A DNA stretch of 64,000 nucleotides. Origin: Setomelanomma holmii. Taxonomy: Eukaryota > Ascomycota > Dothideomycetes > Pleosporales > Phaeosphaeriaceae. The notes beneath the pieces are model-generated. The model searched no databases and was not told where the DNA came from. It saw only the letters and a program-made list of their open reading frames with translations. Made by a program: the position numbers and the translations under genes. The first letter of the stretch is position 1; the number at the start of each line of letters is the position of its first letter. This document shows positions 10,542 to 22,117 of the stretch, piece by piece. The DNA lies in NCBI GenBank assembly GCA_010015745.1, contig ML978156.1, positions 665,635-729,634 on the forward strand, read 5' to 3'.

Positions 10542-11853
10542 AAGCGTCTAAATTGCCTTAATGTACGTATGTCCCAAACACTGGACATTGAATCAACTGA
10601 CGAAAAGTCCAGCTTCATTCCCCAACATATACATCGTCTACCTTTGAAGCGTACAACGAGCCCTGATACCCTTTTGTTGTATTTGTCTTTATATCTAATA
10701 CCCCAGTCAGCGCATGGACCTTGCTCAGTCTGCTTATCTATTTTCGATTTTCCATCCGTGTATTGGGGTACTTGAGGAAACATGTATGAAGTTTGTTCAA
10801 ATACATTATGTGGCGAGGTTTAGAGATGGCTAGATGGACCCGCTGCTAGTTTGTAGTACATGCGGCAGCCACAGGCTGTGCGAGTAATGAAGTCGTCGAG
10901 TACACACTGATGTCTTATGCTAAGCGTAATGTGACATTCTTGAAAGTGAAGAGCTTTACGCTGGGATACGAGGTACAGCCAGACAACCCATACACGGAGA
11001 CAGGGACCATCGCCAAACATGATGGTGGAAAATACAAATCATATCTGCTCACGACAATCACAAAGTAAGAGAACAAGATACGGAGCCGGGCGATAACGCA
11101 GGATAATAAATTCACGACTGCATGTGCACAAACTATATAGGCACAGTACAGTACTGTTTACGGAAGTAAGCGATACATGCGAAGGCCTAGAAGCAAGACT
11201 TAAAAGTTTTTTAATCTGGTAAAGCATATATATTTGATTATGGTGGCAACCAACATGACCTGAGCTGGCAGGTTCTACGCTGTAAAATATATGCTTTATA
11301 CACATATTCCCAACTCCACCCAGCGGGGGCAAAGTGCGACTGAAATATGTTCTGACAGCCGCAGGCGTATATTTGCTCCCACCATGAGGTACTGCTTCTT
11401 CAACAGTTGACCCGACGAAGGCGTGTTCGCGAGAAAAGCGTTTTGCGCCCTTTTTTTTCATCCTGTCAAGTACAAGTTTTGTGATAACGAAAGAGACTAG
11501 CCCCGTTTGACATGGCACATGACTCTAAGCCTCTTCAGACGCTTTAGCGGTCGTCCTGCCAGTCGTCTTGGCCGTCGCCCTGCTAGATACCTTTACCGCT
11601 GGACCGCTTACGCCGCTGGAGGATGCGCAGGATGCAGAACTTGACTTGCTAGGCAAGCACGATGCGCCTATACCGCACATGCTCACCTTGGATAGGACAC
11701 TAGAGCCTCTATTTTAAGACGTATGTTCGAAGGGGCGCGTATACCTTCGCACAACCTTAGCAAGCTGATTGTATGTAGCATGTAGCTGCTAGGAGGCCTT
11801 CAGTGCCTTATTAACTTGTCGTTAGCCTAGTTGACATGCACAAGAGCCTTCAG
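10542..11853. other. Gene-poor stretch
   Basis: AT-richer DNA downstream of Msb1. Only short overlapping frames are present, with no recognisable motif. The first 250 bases probably hold the Msb1 3' UTR. Confidence 0.5.
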
Positions 11854-12790
11854 CTATGTCCCTCCGGAGATGGAAAGGTGCTGTATCAACAAGCTTTCGT
11901 AGAGGAGCGCATCAAGAGAGCGTATATCGTCTTCTTGGAGTACCACGATGTTTTGCGGGATCATACCAGGATTGGCCTTGACCAAGCTGTGAAGTATAGA
12001 GCACAGTCTTGAGTTTCGAAGGAGTTGCGCCGCTGAGTTCACGTTTATGCCCAGCAATCCACGAGCAGGCAAGGACGACGAAGACAGTTCGATGCCGCCT
12101 GCATCGCGTGATACGCAGAGACACGTCGCCAATTTCTGGGTCAAATGCCGACCATTTGTAGCTGCCAGCCTCATGGGAGGCATCTGTCTGACGCAGCTCA
12201 TCAAGCTGACGTTGTGTAACGCGAAACCTCAGCTGTGGCGTTGAAACGGTTCTTGTAGGCATATTTGGCCAATACGTAAAAGTCCTCCAGTCTTGTTTGA
12301 GTTGACGAAACGAAGTTCTGATTGCCCGTGACCTCCAGAATGTACCTCCACCATTTGACACGATCGACATGCTCCAGCTCGTTCCATACTGCGGTACGAC
12401 TGCCTCGGCGCTCACAAAGTCGTACTCAAACAGAAAGCTGTGGACCACCTCAGCAAGCGTTCGTAATGGCGCAGTCCAAAGGCGATTGGCGCGATATGGG
12501 TTGAGCTGAGCGTCCGTTACAGAATAAGGAATACTCGTGATCCGCTTGACATCAGGAGCTATCGGTGGTTGGATCGGCGAGTCTTGGAAAGCAGCGAGAC
12601 ACGGTGGAGGTAGGTCATCAGTGTCGACATTGCTATTGCTATCGCCGCGCAATTTCAGCTGTGAATCCAGCATCACGGCGTTTGCGTCTGTTCTCGGATT
12701 CACCGCAGCAAGCAGAGCGGCAGAGGGTATCTCAATGATGCCCAGGTGTCGTATTTTTGCTCGATGTGCATGGCGGCGACGCGTACAAGA
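11854..12790 (-). pseudogene. Decayed coding-like stretch of unknown family
   Basis: On the minus strand a frame reads naturally from about 12790 (LGIIEIPSAALLAAVNPRTD) to about 12115. It includes a Pro-rich segment and PYRANRLWTAPLRTLAEVVH, then SYKWSAFDPEIGDVSLRIT. Coding character then moves to another frame (LLGINVNSAAQLLRNSRL, IVVLQEDDIRSLDALLYE), which ends at 11854. This indicates one frameshift near 12110. Upstream of 12790 there is an in-frame stop and no good start. I do not recognise the family. It could instead be an intron-containing orphan gene with a boundary I missed. Confidence 0.3.
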
Positions 12791-12957
12791 TGAACTTGGC
12801 TAACGTCGAGAAGTCGCCACAGAACCTGAGCCACACGCCCAGCGCCATGTATTGCGATATGTGCGACTGCCCAGGTTGTCCACCTGTCACAACTATTAGA
12901 TCCTGGAAGCTATTTAAGAGACGAGTATACTGCGATTGACCACTCCACCAGCTTGGC

Positions 12958-13780
12958 TCAGCATCTATTTATCAGTGCGACCTGTTCGATCTCATTGATG
13001 AGAAGGTCAACTGATCGCTTGATGTTTCTGTCAACCTCCTCTCCGTCGAGGGTGTCATAAATACTTGTAATCCCCTTGCACTCAATCGCGATAGCTACCC
13101 AGTAGTTCAGCTGGACAGACAACGGCGCCACCACGACCTGCTGAGTTCCCATCGAAGCCCTATCAGCACCGATGTGGCCGAAATGTGCAAGTATGCTGTG
13201 ACCTCATCCGCAACTAGACCAACAACATCCATGAACAATCTCACTGCGAGGTCTATGCAGCCTGTTGTCCGTTTCTCATCTGGCTTCAAGCAGAGAAGAT
13301 CTGTAATCGACACGGCAACAGTCAATTGTGCTAGCGTGCGTATGCGGAGATGGATCCTCGCGGCCATACTCTTTACCGTAGTTAACGAGACGGTGACACC
13401 ATACTCGCCGGCAACGAGATTCTTGACTTTGAGGTCTCATCTGGATGTCCCTCGTGCGAGTACGCCTTGCGACGCTCAAGGCTTACAGGTTGACGCGTAC
13501 CTGCGTCGGAGGGATAATACAGTTGCAGGGCCATTCGGTTTGGGTTTGAGTGACCTCAGGGGAGTGAGACCTGGGATTAAGAATACTAGGCGAGGATGTA
13601 CTTGCTTCGATGCATGGATTGAGGATAGGTTCAGGATGATTAGGCCTGGGAGGATTATGGCGCTTGGAGATTGCGAAAATCTTCTGTCGCTCGATAGAGG
13701 ATGTTTGGGGTCCAAAGAACAGACTGGACGAGGAGTTGGGGTTGGGACTTGGTGATGCCGGTTATCTGTGTCTAAGAATA
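12958..13780 (-). pseudogene. Second decayed coding-like stretch of unknown family
   Basis: Three natural-looking minus-strand segments follow each other. The first, about 13760-13490, contains SSLFFGPQTSSIERQKIFAI and ends at a CAG^GTACGC donor-like site. The second, about 13430-13107, contains LAQLTVAVSITDLLCL and an acidic helical segment. The third, 13152-12958, is in another frame and contains LNYWVAIAIE and SIYDTLDGEEVD. The last loosely resembles the core of Ulp1-like (C48) proteases, but the catalytic His-Trp is Asn-Tyr-Trp here, so this is weak. The frame change at about 13140 has no intron explanation. A broken gene is likelier than an intact one. Confidence 0.25.
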
Positions 13781-15834
13781 TGATATGCTTGTTTCAATAT
13801 CACGGCGTGGGCAGATGATCCATTATGAAGCTCAACAGCGGCTGGAAGAAGTCCAGAGATCAGCTCTGGAGCGAGCTAGGTGAAGACGACTAAGAATACA
13901 CATCGTCAAGTGTACCTGCATCGACCACGCGTTCGAGGGAGGTCGAGCCCAAGGGCACCAAGTACGCAAGGCCGTTATTCACGATGGGTGTGGGCCAAGA
14001 ATAGTACCCGCGATGTGTACCTGCATCTGATAGATGATTTAGACGCGACGGGCCGCGCCAGTCTCGGCACGTTCTTCCCACAACCTCGCGAGCTTGAATG
14101 CATGTTCACCCCCTCTTGAGGTCCTTCTGGCTTCAAATAGACACCAAGGTCTTGTCCTACCAGGGACGGAACGATACCATCAGCCCGGGACGAATCCCAT
14201 TTCGCTTCTGCAGACTAGAACCATCGCCGAACATGATAGTCAGACGTACGAATCACATGTACTCAAGACAACATAAGACAGGAGATGGAGGGAGATACGC
14301 AGCCGGCGGTTAGGCGGGTGAGATTACAGCAGAATGACAGACGATCGCAGCAAGTTGATAGGTGCGTGCTTAGACATTTGTAAGAATCCAGCCAAGAACC
14401 GAATGTGTAAAGGCCCCCAGCAAATCCGGCAAGAGCGTTCAATGAGGTTGCGGCAATCGGCTGCGTCATCCCATGTGCGCGCCGCATCGCGTGGCTATAA
14501 ATATCGTGTTTGGCGCGTTTCGGACATGGATCGTGGGGTGCAGACGCACGCTAGGCAAACGTGACTGCAGCCCTATTCCGACTTCAACGTTAGGTCTGTG
14601 GAGGGCAGCAGTGGGATCGCGCTATATGGATGGAGTCTGAATGTCTGCAGAGGATGGGGCGTTTTGCAGAATGTAGTGTCCATCTTTCCCCATGGAAATT
14701 ACCACCTGCATGCCGCGTTGAAGGGTGCGGCTGGTCATGATGAGCAAAGCTTGCGATTGTGTGTGTGTGCTGGCAGCGCGCAGCCTCGATTGCGCAGGGA
14801 CAATCCATCGAGATGAGGTTGCAGTCGGAGCAGAATTGTTTCTCGTTGACTTCATTCTGTTGTGCAAGCAAGGCTCAGCAGCGATGTGAAGATACACACA
14901 GCCGGGCGTTGCAAGTGACTATCGCACGCTGAGAAACCGGCCTCCGCCCACCCGCCGTCTAGTGCAACAACGACCAGCTAGCGTGCACCCCGTCTGCATC
15001 CTCAAACAGACCGATGTGCAAATTCTTCTCGTGGCTCTCCTATTGCTACAACCGCCGTACCTGGTCACCATGATGCCATACGCAATTATAGCGGGCTGCA
15101 GCCGGTGAGATGGCTTGCTAATTGAGGGTCTTTTTGCTGCAGGAACACGGATAGAATGCGAAGATACATGCCCTCCAGCCGGAAGAATCCCCCAACGGCT
15201 TGTCTCAATATGATACTGTGAGAGAGCTCATGGGTGTGCGATGCGTGTGTGATGCTTGTGACCCTGGCTCTGATATGTCCCTTAAAATAGCTCAGCTGGT
15301 CTTCTCTCGGGCTGGCTAACCGGAACAGCTCGAATTATGGTGGTTTCCGCAGATGACATGGCCAATGGCATCCACGGAACGGTGTGCTACCCGGCCACCC
15401 ACCCACTCAATCGCTGCAAAATCCGCAAAGGAGCATATTAGCGAACGGAGTGGCCTGGGCTTCGCAGACGCAAGATTGCTATTATTAGGGCTGCCCGCTC
15501 CACCATCGCTTCCTCTTGCACATCACTCTCAGAGCCTCAGTTCGTGGGTTCTGCGTGGGACCTCCGTTGGACGCATCACAGACTTATAGCTCGCGCTTCG
15601 TCAGGGCTCTGTCGCTATTCACGCTCCATCAGCGCCATCTTTTGCCGACTGCTGAAGCCGCTGGCCGCTGAAACCATTTGCGTGTTCAGGGTCGCTGTCA
15701 CTGCCGTTGCGCACGCTAGTACCAGCTTTATCTGGCTACTCGAGGCCCTCGGCCACCAGCCACACCACCGTGCTCATACTTCGTCGACGTCTGATGTGCC
15801 TTGACGTCTGAGTGCGACTCCCTCCACCGTCACC
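13781..15834. other. Gene-poor stretch and RlmA upstream region
   Basis: Two kilobases without a recognisable gene. A short phrase, GTGTACCTGCATC, occurs twice (about 13910 and 14015). From about 15480 the sequence turns CT-rich, typical of a fungal promoter and leader, up to the CACCATGG start of the MADS gene. Confidence 0.5.
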
Positions 15835-17781
15835 ATGGGCCGCAGAAAGATTGAGATCAAGGCCATCAAGGACGACCGCAACCGCTCCGTGTAAGCATCT
15901 CTTTGCGATACTGCGCCGCGCGTCTGGAGACTGACTCTCGACAGCACCTTTCTGAAGCGCAAAGGCGGCCTGTTTAAGAAGGCGCATGAGCTCTCTGTGC
16001 TGTGCTCCGTCGATGTTGCCGTCATCATCTTCGGCCATAACAAGAAGCTGTACGAGTTTTCGTCGGGCGACATCAACGAGACCATCGGACGGTACCAATA
16101 TGTATGCACCCCACGTCCCAGAGAGAGCCATGCGCCTAACGAGCACCACTAACAGGTCACGCAGTATGGCGGCGCACACGAGCACAAGGGTCCCGAGGAC
16201 TTCATGGGCAAGAAGGACGGCGACGACGAAGATGACGAGGACGACGAGGGTGCCCACCCGCGCGACTCGCACACGCCGCCCGAGCATGGCATGATGCCTC
16301 ACCACCTGCAGCACGCGCAGGCATACCAGCACATCCGACACGCGACGCCCTCTGCCTCGCCGCCCATGCCCAACGGCAGCATGCCCTTCCACCCGCGCGG
16401 TCCCTCACCGCAGCCCGGACACCTTTCGCGGCCAAACTCGCGAGCACACATCCGCCGACCCAGCTCGAATCTCGCTCCTCCACAGCCATATCCCTCCCAA
16501 GCACCGCCACCACCCAACAACTATGCTTATATGCCGAACCCACCCTTCTACAACCCCCAGGCTGCCCAGCAGATGGCACCAAGACCCTCGCCAGGTCCAC
16601 CATCAGTGCCGCAGTTCCAATATACACATCCTCCGCCAAACCCTCAAGTACAGCAATTCATGCAACAAGAACAGCGCAGACAGTCGATGCCACCCACCTT
16701 TCAGCAGCAACAACAAGCCGCAGCACAGCAACACCAGGCAGCACAACAGGCTCAGGCGCAACATCAAGCACAAGCACAAGCACAAGCACAAGCTCAAGCT
16801 CAAGCTCAAGCTCAGGCGCATTCGCAACAGCAATTGCAGCCGCCGCAACAACAGCCTGTATCGCAACCGCAACAAGAACGCCCACCACAACCCACCATCA
16901 ACGTTCCGTCTCCGCCGCACCAGAATGATTTCCAGAGCCCGCCACTACCTCAGCCGAAACCTCTTCACGCTTCTGCCAAACATAGCATCTTTACACCCAT
17001 TGACGACAGCCAATCCATGCTTGCAGCGCATTGGGGCAACAGCAACTCGATGCCACGCAGCGATGTTCCCCAGTTTATCAAACAGGAGAACCGATCACAG
17101 TCAATTGACGTAGCCGCCATGTCACGACTGCAAACCAACGGAATCTCCCCTCCACAGCCGCAGCCCCCACAGATGCCTAGCCAGCAACCACCGCAGCGCA
17201 CACAGTCCACTTCTTCAATGCCTGCAATTCAGCCCATTTCACGAACAAACAGCCTGCAGATGGATCCAAAGAAACCAAGACTTCGAGTCCAGATTCCCAG
17301 CGAACACTCAGATGCCGGCAGCGCAACGGCAGACTCGTCGCCCAAGGACTCTGGCACCACGGGCGCCACGCCTGCGCGAACAGGCACAGAGGGCTCACAT
17401 TCTTCTGGTGTAGTTCTGCCTCCTCCATCACCGAGTGCAAATTCGTTGCTTAGTGCTGGTGCTACTGGTCCTCCAAATCCGTTTGCTCGTCCTCCTCCAC
17501 CTTCGAATAGTAATTCTTATGGCAGTCGCAATGATATGGAAACCCCAATTTCAGCACTTCCTAGCAGATTCGTCGAGAACGGCCTGCTTCCATCGCCATC
17601 TAGCTTTTACCCCGAGTGGGGTTTTGGCCGCGGTGACTCGAACATGCTGCCGAGTCCCCTAAACTTTCAGACCCCAATCAACCCGACCAATCCAGGGTTT
17701 GGTCGTGACGATTCTGCCGACCGGAAGCGCAAAACGTCTGACGATGGCTCGGATTCGGGCCAGAAGAGAATCAAAGCTTGA
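15835..17781 (+). CDS. rlmA: MEF2-type MADS-box transcription factor, RlmA/Rlm1
   Basis: Exons 15835-15890, 15945-16101 and 16165-17781 (or 16156-17781); about 609-612 residues. Residues 1-60 are a MADS box (MGRRKIEIKAIKDDRNRSV, then TFLKRKGGLFKKAHELSVLC, VDVAVIIFGHNKKLYEFSS) followed by GRYQY and a HEHKGPEDF MEF2-like extension. Rlm1/RlmA is the nuclear target of the Mpk1 cell-wall-integrity kinase. The remainder is disordered, with Pro/Gln-rich stretches, an acidic run (DGDDEDDEDDE) and a long Gln-Ala repeat. The C-terminus ends in a basic KRKTSDDGSD-QKRIKA tail. Intron 2 has two in-frame acceptors nine bases apart (16155 and 16164). The second gives RYQYYGG, closer to the family. Confidence 0.93.
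16747..16825 (+). repeat. Hexanucleotide (CAAGCA/CAAGCT)n repeat coding Gln-Ala
   Basis: Inside the RlmA coding sequence a run of about a dozen CAAGCA, CAAGCT and CAGGCG units encodes alternating Gln-Ala. It is flanked by longer poly-Gln-rich sequence. Because the unit is six bases, length change keeps the frame. Confidence 0.85.
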
Positions 17782-18443
17782 GCATGTTCCCCAACGCTGA
17801 TATCATTATCCTTCACACACACGGGTGGTTGTGTCCACCAAAAGTTCCGTCTATGTAATTTTATATTTGTGTTCTTCTTCTAGTGCAGGCAAACGATGTC
17901 AGAGCATTTGAACTTTGTCATTTCTCGTACATCTAGGTGTTGGAGGCGTTTGTGGATACCCACGATGATGGCCTATCTCATTTTCAATTTGTTGATGACT
18001 CTGGGAGTTATTCAGTGGTAGACGCAGGACACGGCATGAATTGGACGAGGACGGAACGAAGAAATAGTCTTTACTGTAGATAACTACAATGATACCTAAC
18101 AGGACCCTGAAGACCGAAATCGTATCCGTAGACGTAATGCTCGGAACGTGAGCCGTGCATCTTACTCTTCCAGGTGACCGGCGTCATACCTCGTACCAAG
18201 CGCCCCACCAACTACAGCCGTCTTCGTCCAGGGTCAGGTTGTCAGCCGCACCCAGGCTGAGTGTTGGGCTGCTATACCCTCTGCGGACACGCCTCCAGTA
18301 CTTACACAACCGCGCGCTCGCCTATGGTGGTACGCCGAAGCATCGAACTGCTCTGCCTGGCGAGCTGACCTGTCTGTCACACGCATATATCAGCCTTCGC
18401 CTGCGTCTTGCTGCTCCGTGTATCCTCGTCCCTCCACCCCACC
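17782..18443. other. Intergenic: rlmA 3' end and PEF promoter
   Basis: About 660 bases. Nothing gene-like is seen. The stretch ends in a CT-rich leader (CCTCCACCCCACCATGG) of the next gene. Confidence 0.5.
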
Positions 18444-19750
18444 ATGGCGTACAACAAAGGTTTCAATCCGGACAGGCTGCCTATGCACGCCGAGCCTGAG
18501 CAGGTATGCAGAACAGAACTAGTAGAATGCGCGTGTAGCTGATTGCTAGCAGGCTGCGCAAATGATGTCCCACGGCCAACCCGCAGCTGCGCAACGCCCA
18601 CCTCGCACATCCTCGGCGCGCCCCGACTACAACAAACCTCCGCCCGCCGTACCGAATCAGAGAAGCGACCTCCCCAGCCAAAGGCAAGATTACCGCCAGG
18701 AAGACCGCTACGGCGCGCGCCCAACAAGTTATGAAAGCAGACCGCCGCCAGGCGCATACCAGGACTCGCGATACGACGGCCGTGGAAACGACCCGAGATA
18801 CGACTCCCGGCAGGACCACAGACTGGATCAACGGTACGGCGTGGGATCCCCGCCGCCAGCGAATTATGGCCATGGGCCGCCGCCGCAAGGCTATCATGGA
18901 CGACCGCCGATTGCGCAACAGGCACGGCCGCCACCTACGCCTGCGCCACCGAGAGATGCGAATGATCGGGAAGCGCTGTGGAGGCTGTTTGGCGCGGTAG
19001 ACAAAGATAGTCAGTTTTGCTGGTGCTGAAGGAGTGCACGAGGCTGACGTCTGGACAGACAATGGTAGCTTGACAGAAGCTGAGCTGCGGACTGCGCTTG
19101 TTAATGGTGACTGGTCACCATTCGATGCTCATACCGTGCGGATGATGATCAGGTACGCTGTCTTGCAAGATCTGGTGCGAATCGTAGGCTGATGATCTGC
19201 AGAATGTTCGACACCGATCGCTCGGGCTCTGTCAACTTTGATGAATTTTGGTACGTCTTCTCTCCTCCGCCTTCAACATGTCCTAACACCTCGTCTCCCA
19301 GCGGCCTGTGGGGCTTTCTCTCCGCCTGGCGCGGCCTCTTCGACCGCTTCGACGCGGATCACAGTGGCAGCATCTCATACGCAGAGTTCAATGAAGCCCT
19401 CCTCGCATTCGGGTACCGGCTGTCCCCGGGCTTTGTCACGCTCTTGTACCAGACGTACGACCGCAGCGGGCGCAACGCGCTGAGTTTTGATTTGTTCGTG
19501 CAGGCGTGTATTAGTCTGAAGAGGATGACGGATGTGTTTAAGAAGTACGATGAGGATCGGGATGGGTATATTACGTTGAGTTTGTAAGTGTCCTCGAAGC
19601 GTTTTGTCTAGGGGTTGCTTGACTGTGTTTGCTAATGTTTTGTGATTACAGCGAGGAGTTCCTCACAGGTGCGCAAGCTTTATTCCTCTTCAACTCGATT
19701 TCCGCCGAAACTGATACCGGACTCTACTAGAAATCATCCGCCAGCGATGA
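18444..19750 (+). CDS. pef1: Penta-EF-hand calcium-binding protein (ALG-2/Pef1 family)
   Basis: Seven exons: 18444-18503, 18553-19009, 19059-19152, 19203-19250, 19302-19583, 19652-19668, 19731-19750; 325 residues. The N-terminal 170 residues are Pro/Arg/Tyr-rich and disordered, as in Pef1/peflin. Five EF-hands follow: DKDNNGSLTEAEL; DTDRSGSVNFDEF; DADHSGSISYAEF; a degenerate fourth (DRSGRNALSFDLF); and DEDRDGYITLSFEEF near the C-terminus (EIIRQR end). Family members dimerise through EF5 and bind Ca2+ in EF1-3. Yeast Pef1 acts in polar bud growth and cation response. Six introns of 49-68 nt, including one 17-nt exon. All junctions keep phase. Confidence 0.92.
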
Positions 19751-20262
19751 GCAGCCAGTCCTTGTTTGGTGGGATATGTGCTTGCGCTGCATTGGATCCC
19801 TCGAAACAGACATTAGCCAAGTAATGGGTCGAGATGACCGACCTATCCTGGATGGCCCGCTTGTGGAGTCTGGGATAGTCCTCCGCGAGCTTTTGGAAGG
19901 ATTCTCGCATATGAAGCACGTATGTATGGTATGGATCTTTCGGGGCTTGATATACATACGGATGTGACGTGATTAGATACCCGTTCTGAATGAAATAAGA
20001 CATGCAAACAACTCAATCGAGCCTTCAACAGACATGAACGGTGCTGAAGCTCGGTACACTTGAATTGAGAACAATGATGATTCTTTTCATTGAATACATT
20101 CTGATATAGTAGTTGGACGCGTACAATCTGACTTCGTGAAGTAGGGGTATATAACAAAACAGCAAAGGAAAGACATTAACATCGTCATGTAACACGCCCA
20201 TCTCCCGACACCTCCAACTCACCCCTCTACAATACACCACACCTCCTCCTCCCCTCTCAAAT

Positions 20263-21207
20263 CTACCCATGCTTCGCGTACGTCGCCGTCTTCTTATGCC
20301 TCCTTCCAACACACACCTCCACCACCCATGCCACAAGCACAACCAACATCAATCCCGTCGTCGCCCACGTCAGCGCCAAAAACTTGCCTCCATACTTGGC
20401 CTCCAACCCCACATCATTCTTATATTGATTAATCAGACTCGCCGCCTTGACCACCACAGCCGTCACCAGCGCGCTCGCCAGCCCAATTGCCAGAAACGCT
20501 AGACTCGCGATGAGGAAATTGATGCATGCCGAAAGCCTTCCTGATAACAAGATCGCTGCGATGGCGGCAAGCAGGGCGACGAAGATGAGGCAGATTGCGA
20601 TTATGTATAACACAAACATGGCAGCCATGAGTGCGTTGAGCGCTTTTATTCCTGTTTCGATTTTATCGGGCCATTGGAGATCGCTCAGGGTCACATCGAC
20701 CCCGGTAGATTTGTTCAGCGCGTCTTGGATGATTTGCGTTGGGTTGAATTTGTACATTGCCTGCGTGGCGCTGCAATTCGTGACGCTCTTGTGGATGCTG
20801 GATTGGGAAATGGTGGCGTTTGCGACTTCGGCGGGCGTGTATTGGCCTTGGCAGTAGTTGAGCATGTGGGCTGAGTACCAGTCTTGGATGCCGAGACGGG
20901 CTGTGATTTCGCCGATTTCGTCGTTGATGGATTCGGAGATTCCGTTGGGGATTTCGTTGAGAAGGTTGAGAATCGAGTTGGAGGAGGTGCGATTTTCGTC
21001 AAGGAGGGTTTCGCCGAGGAGGGAGGTATTGAGCTGTGAGGTACATTAGTAAGGCTTTTGAGATGAGGTCGGAGGTAAACATGCACATACAGTCATGAGG
21101 TGATAGTTCTCCATGAAGGACTTCTTGTGGCCTGCGAAGAGACATAGGAAAGAGAGGATGAGGGCTGCTGTGCAGCATAGCACGGGAATGAGTGCGCTGG
21201 GACGCAT
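20263..21207 (-). CDS. SUR7/PalI-family four-TM cortical membrane protein
   Basis: Two exons (21207-21091 and 21033-20263), intron 57 nt with a TTACTAAT branch-like site; 295 residues. Residues 6-26 are the first membrane helix (LIPVLCCTAALILSFLCLF). An extracellular loop of about 150 residues contains paired Cys (LNYCQGQY and TNCSATQ) and several N-x-S/T sites. Three more helices follow (AMFVLYIIAICLIFVALLA; CINFLIASLAFLAIGLAS; LALTWATTGLMLVVLVAWV), then a basic tail. Sur7-family proteins mark eisosomes or stable cortical patches; PalI relatives act in ambient-pH sensing. It could belong to either branch. Confidence 0.85.
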
Positions 21208-22117
21208 GGTGGGTAAGTCTATCGAGTATCAAGTATGCGCAATGTGATGTTGAGTATATGTATATTGGGGTATCAACGCAAACAAAGAGCAGCAACTTCA
21301 AGATTGAAGAAAGGTATGACTTAACTAGCGACCGTTGAAGTCCTAAACAAAGAGGCCAGCCAGTCATTCAGATATACCAATTCACGCGCAAGGACGCAAA
21401 CCAGGAATGCAACGCATCTCCAGACCCTTCACGTCACTCGTGCCAGGGCCACGACCCAAACGAGCAACTTGGTCGCAAACCTGCACTGCCTGCCAGCCTC
21501 ACGATCATTAATTCAGACTGCCAGTCAGGGCCAAAACTCGGCCAGGTTGACGTGTTGCTGCCCGTCTGTTGTGAGCATCCTTGTGCGATGACGCATGCGG
21601 CAGGGTACCGCCGTTAAGCGAGGGAGGTTTGCGCAGGGTTTAGGCAGGAACGAGTGGACGACACCGACTCTTGATGCATGAATAGAATGCCGCCGATGAA
21701 GCTACGAAACGGTGCTGCGAGACGAGGTCGAGCCACGCGAACGTCGTGATAGGAGTGGAGTGTGGTGGAGCTGCACAGCCGCTGCGGACGTGGTGGGTGT
21801 GGCTCGTTGCCTCAACAGCGGCGCAAAACCAGGCTTGGCTTCGCATTGTTATCGACTTCAATGTCGAGTCAGTGACGATGATAAAAAAGCAGAGAGATCC
21901 AGGGCGGAGACAAAGAGAAGATGCAAAGCAGATTGTGATGATGGTTTCATGTCTATTGTAAGTGTTCGCCTCCTTTGCGGCGTCTATTCGTGAAGAGTCG
22001 TCTATCATAACGGACCATTATGGCATGATCTTCGTAAACCAGAGCAACCATGCTCTTATGCTTTTGAGGGGAATGAAAAGATAGATGATAAGGAATGTAT
22101 AATCCATCAGAGTCCTT
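21208..22117. other. Intergenic, no gene seen
   Basis: About 900 bases between the Sur7 gene's start and the 3' end of the next minus-strand gene. Frames are short and mutually overlapping. No motif recognised. Confidence 0.5.

Noticed and set aside
13050..13150. Ulp1-like protease identity for the minus-strand segment
   Set aside because: Only a weak pattern, with the catalytic His absent; kept as a hint, not a call.
13174..13755. A 193-codon plus-strand open frame
   Set aside because: It begins at GTG, has no domain, and lies opposite natural-looking minus-strand segments.
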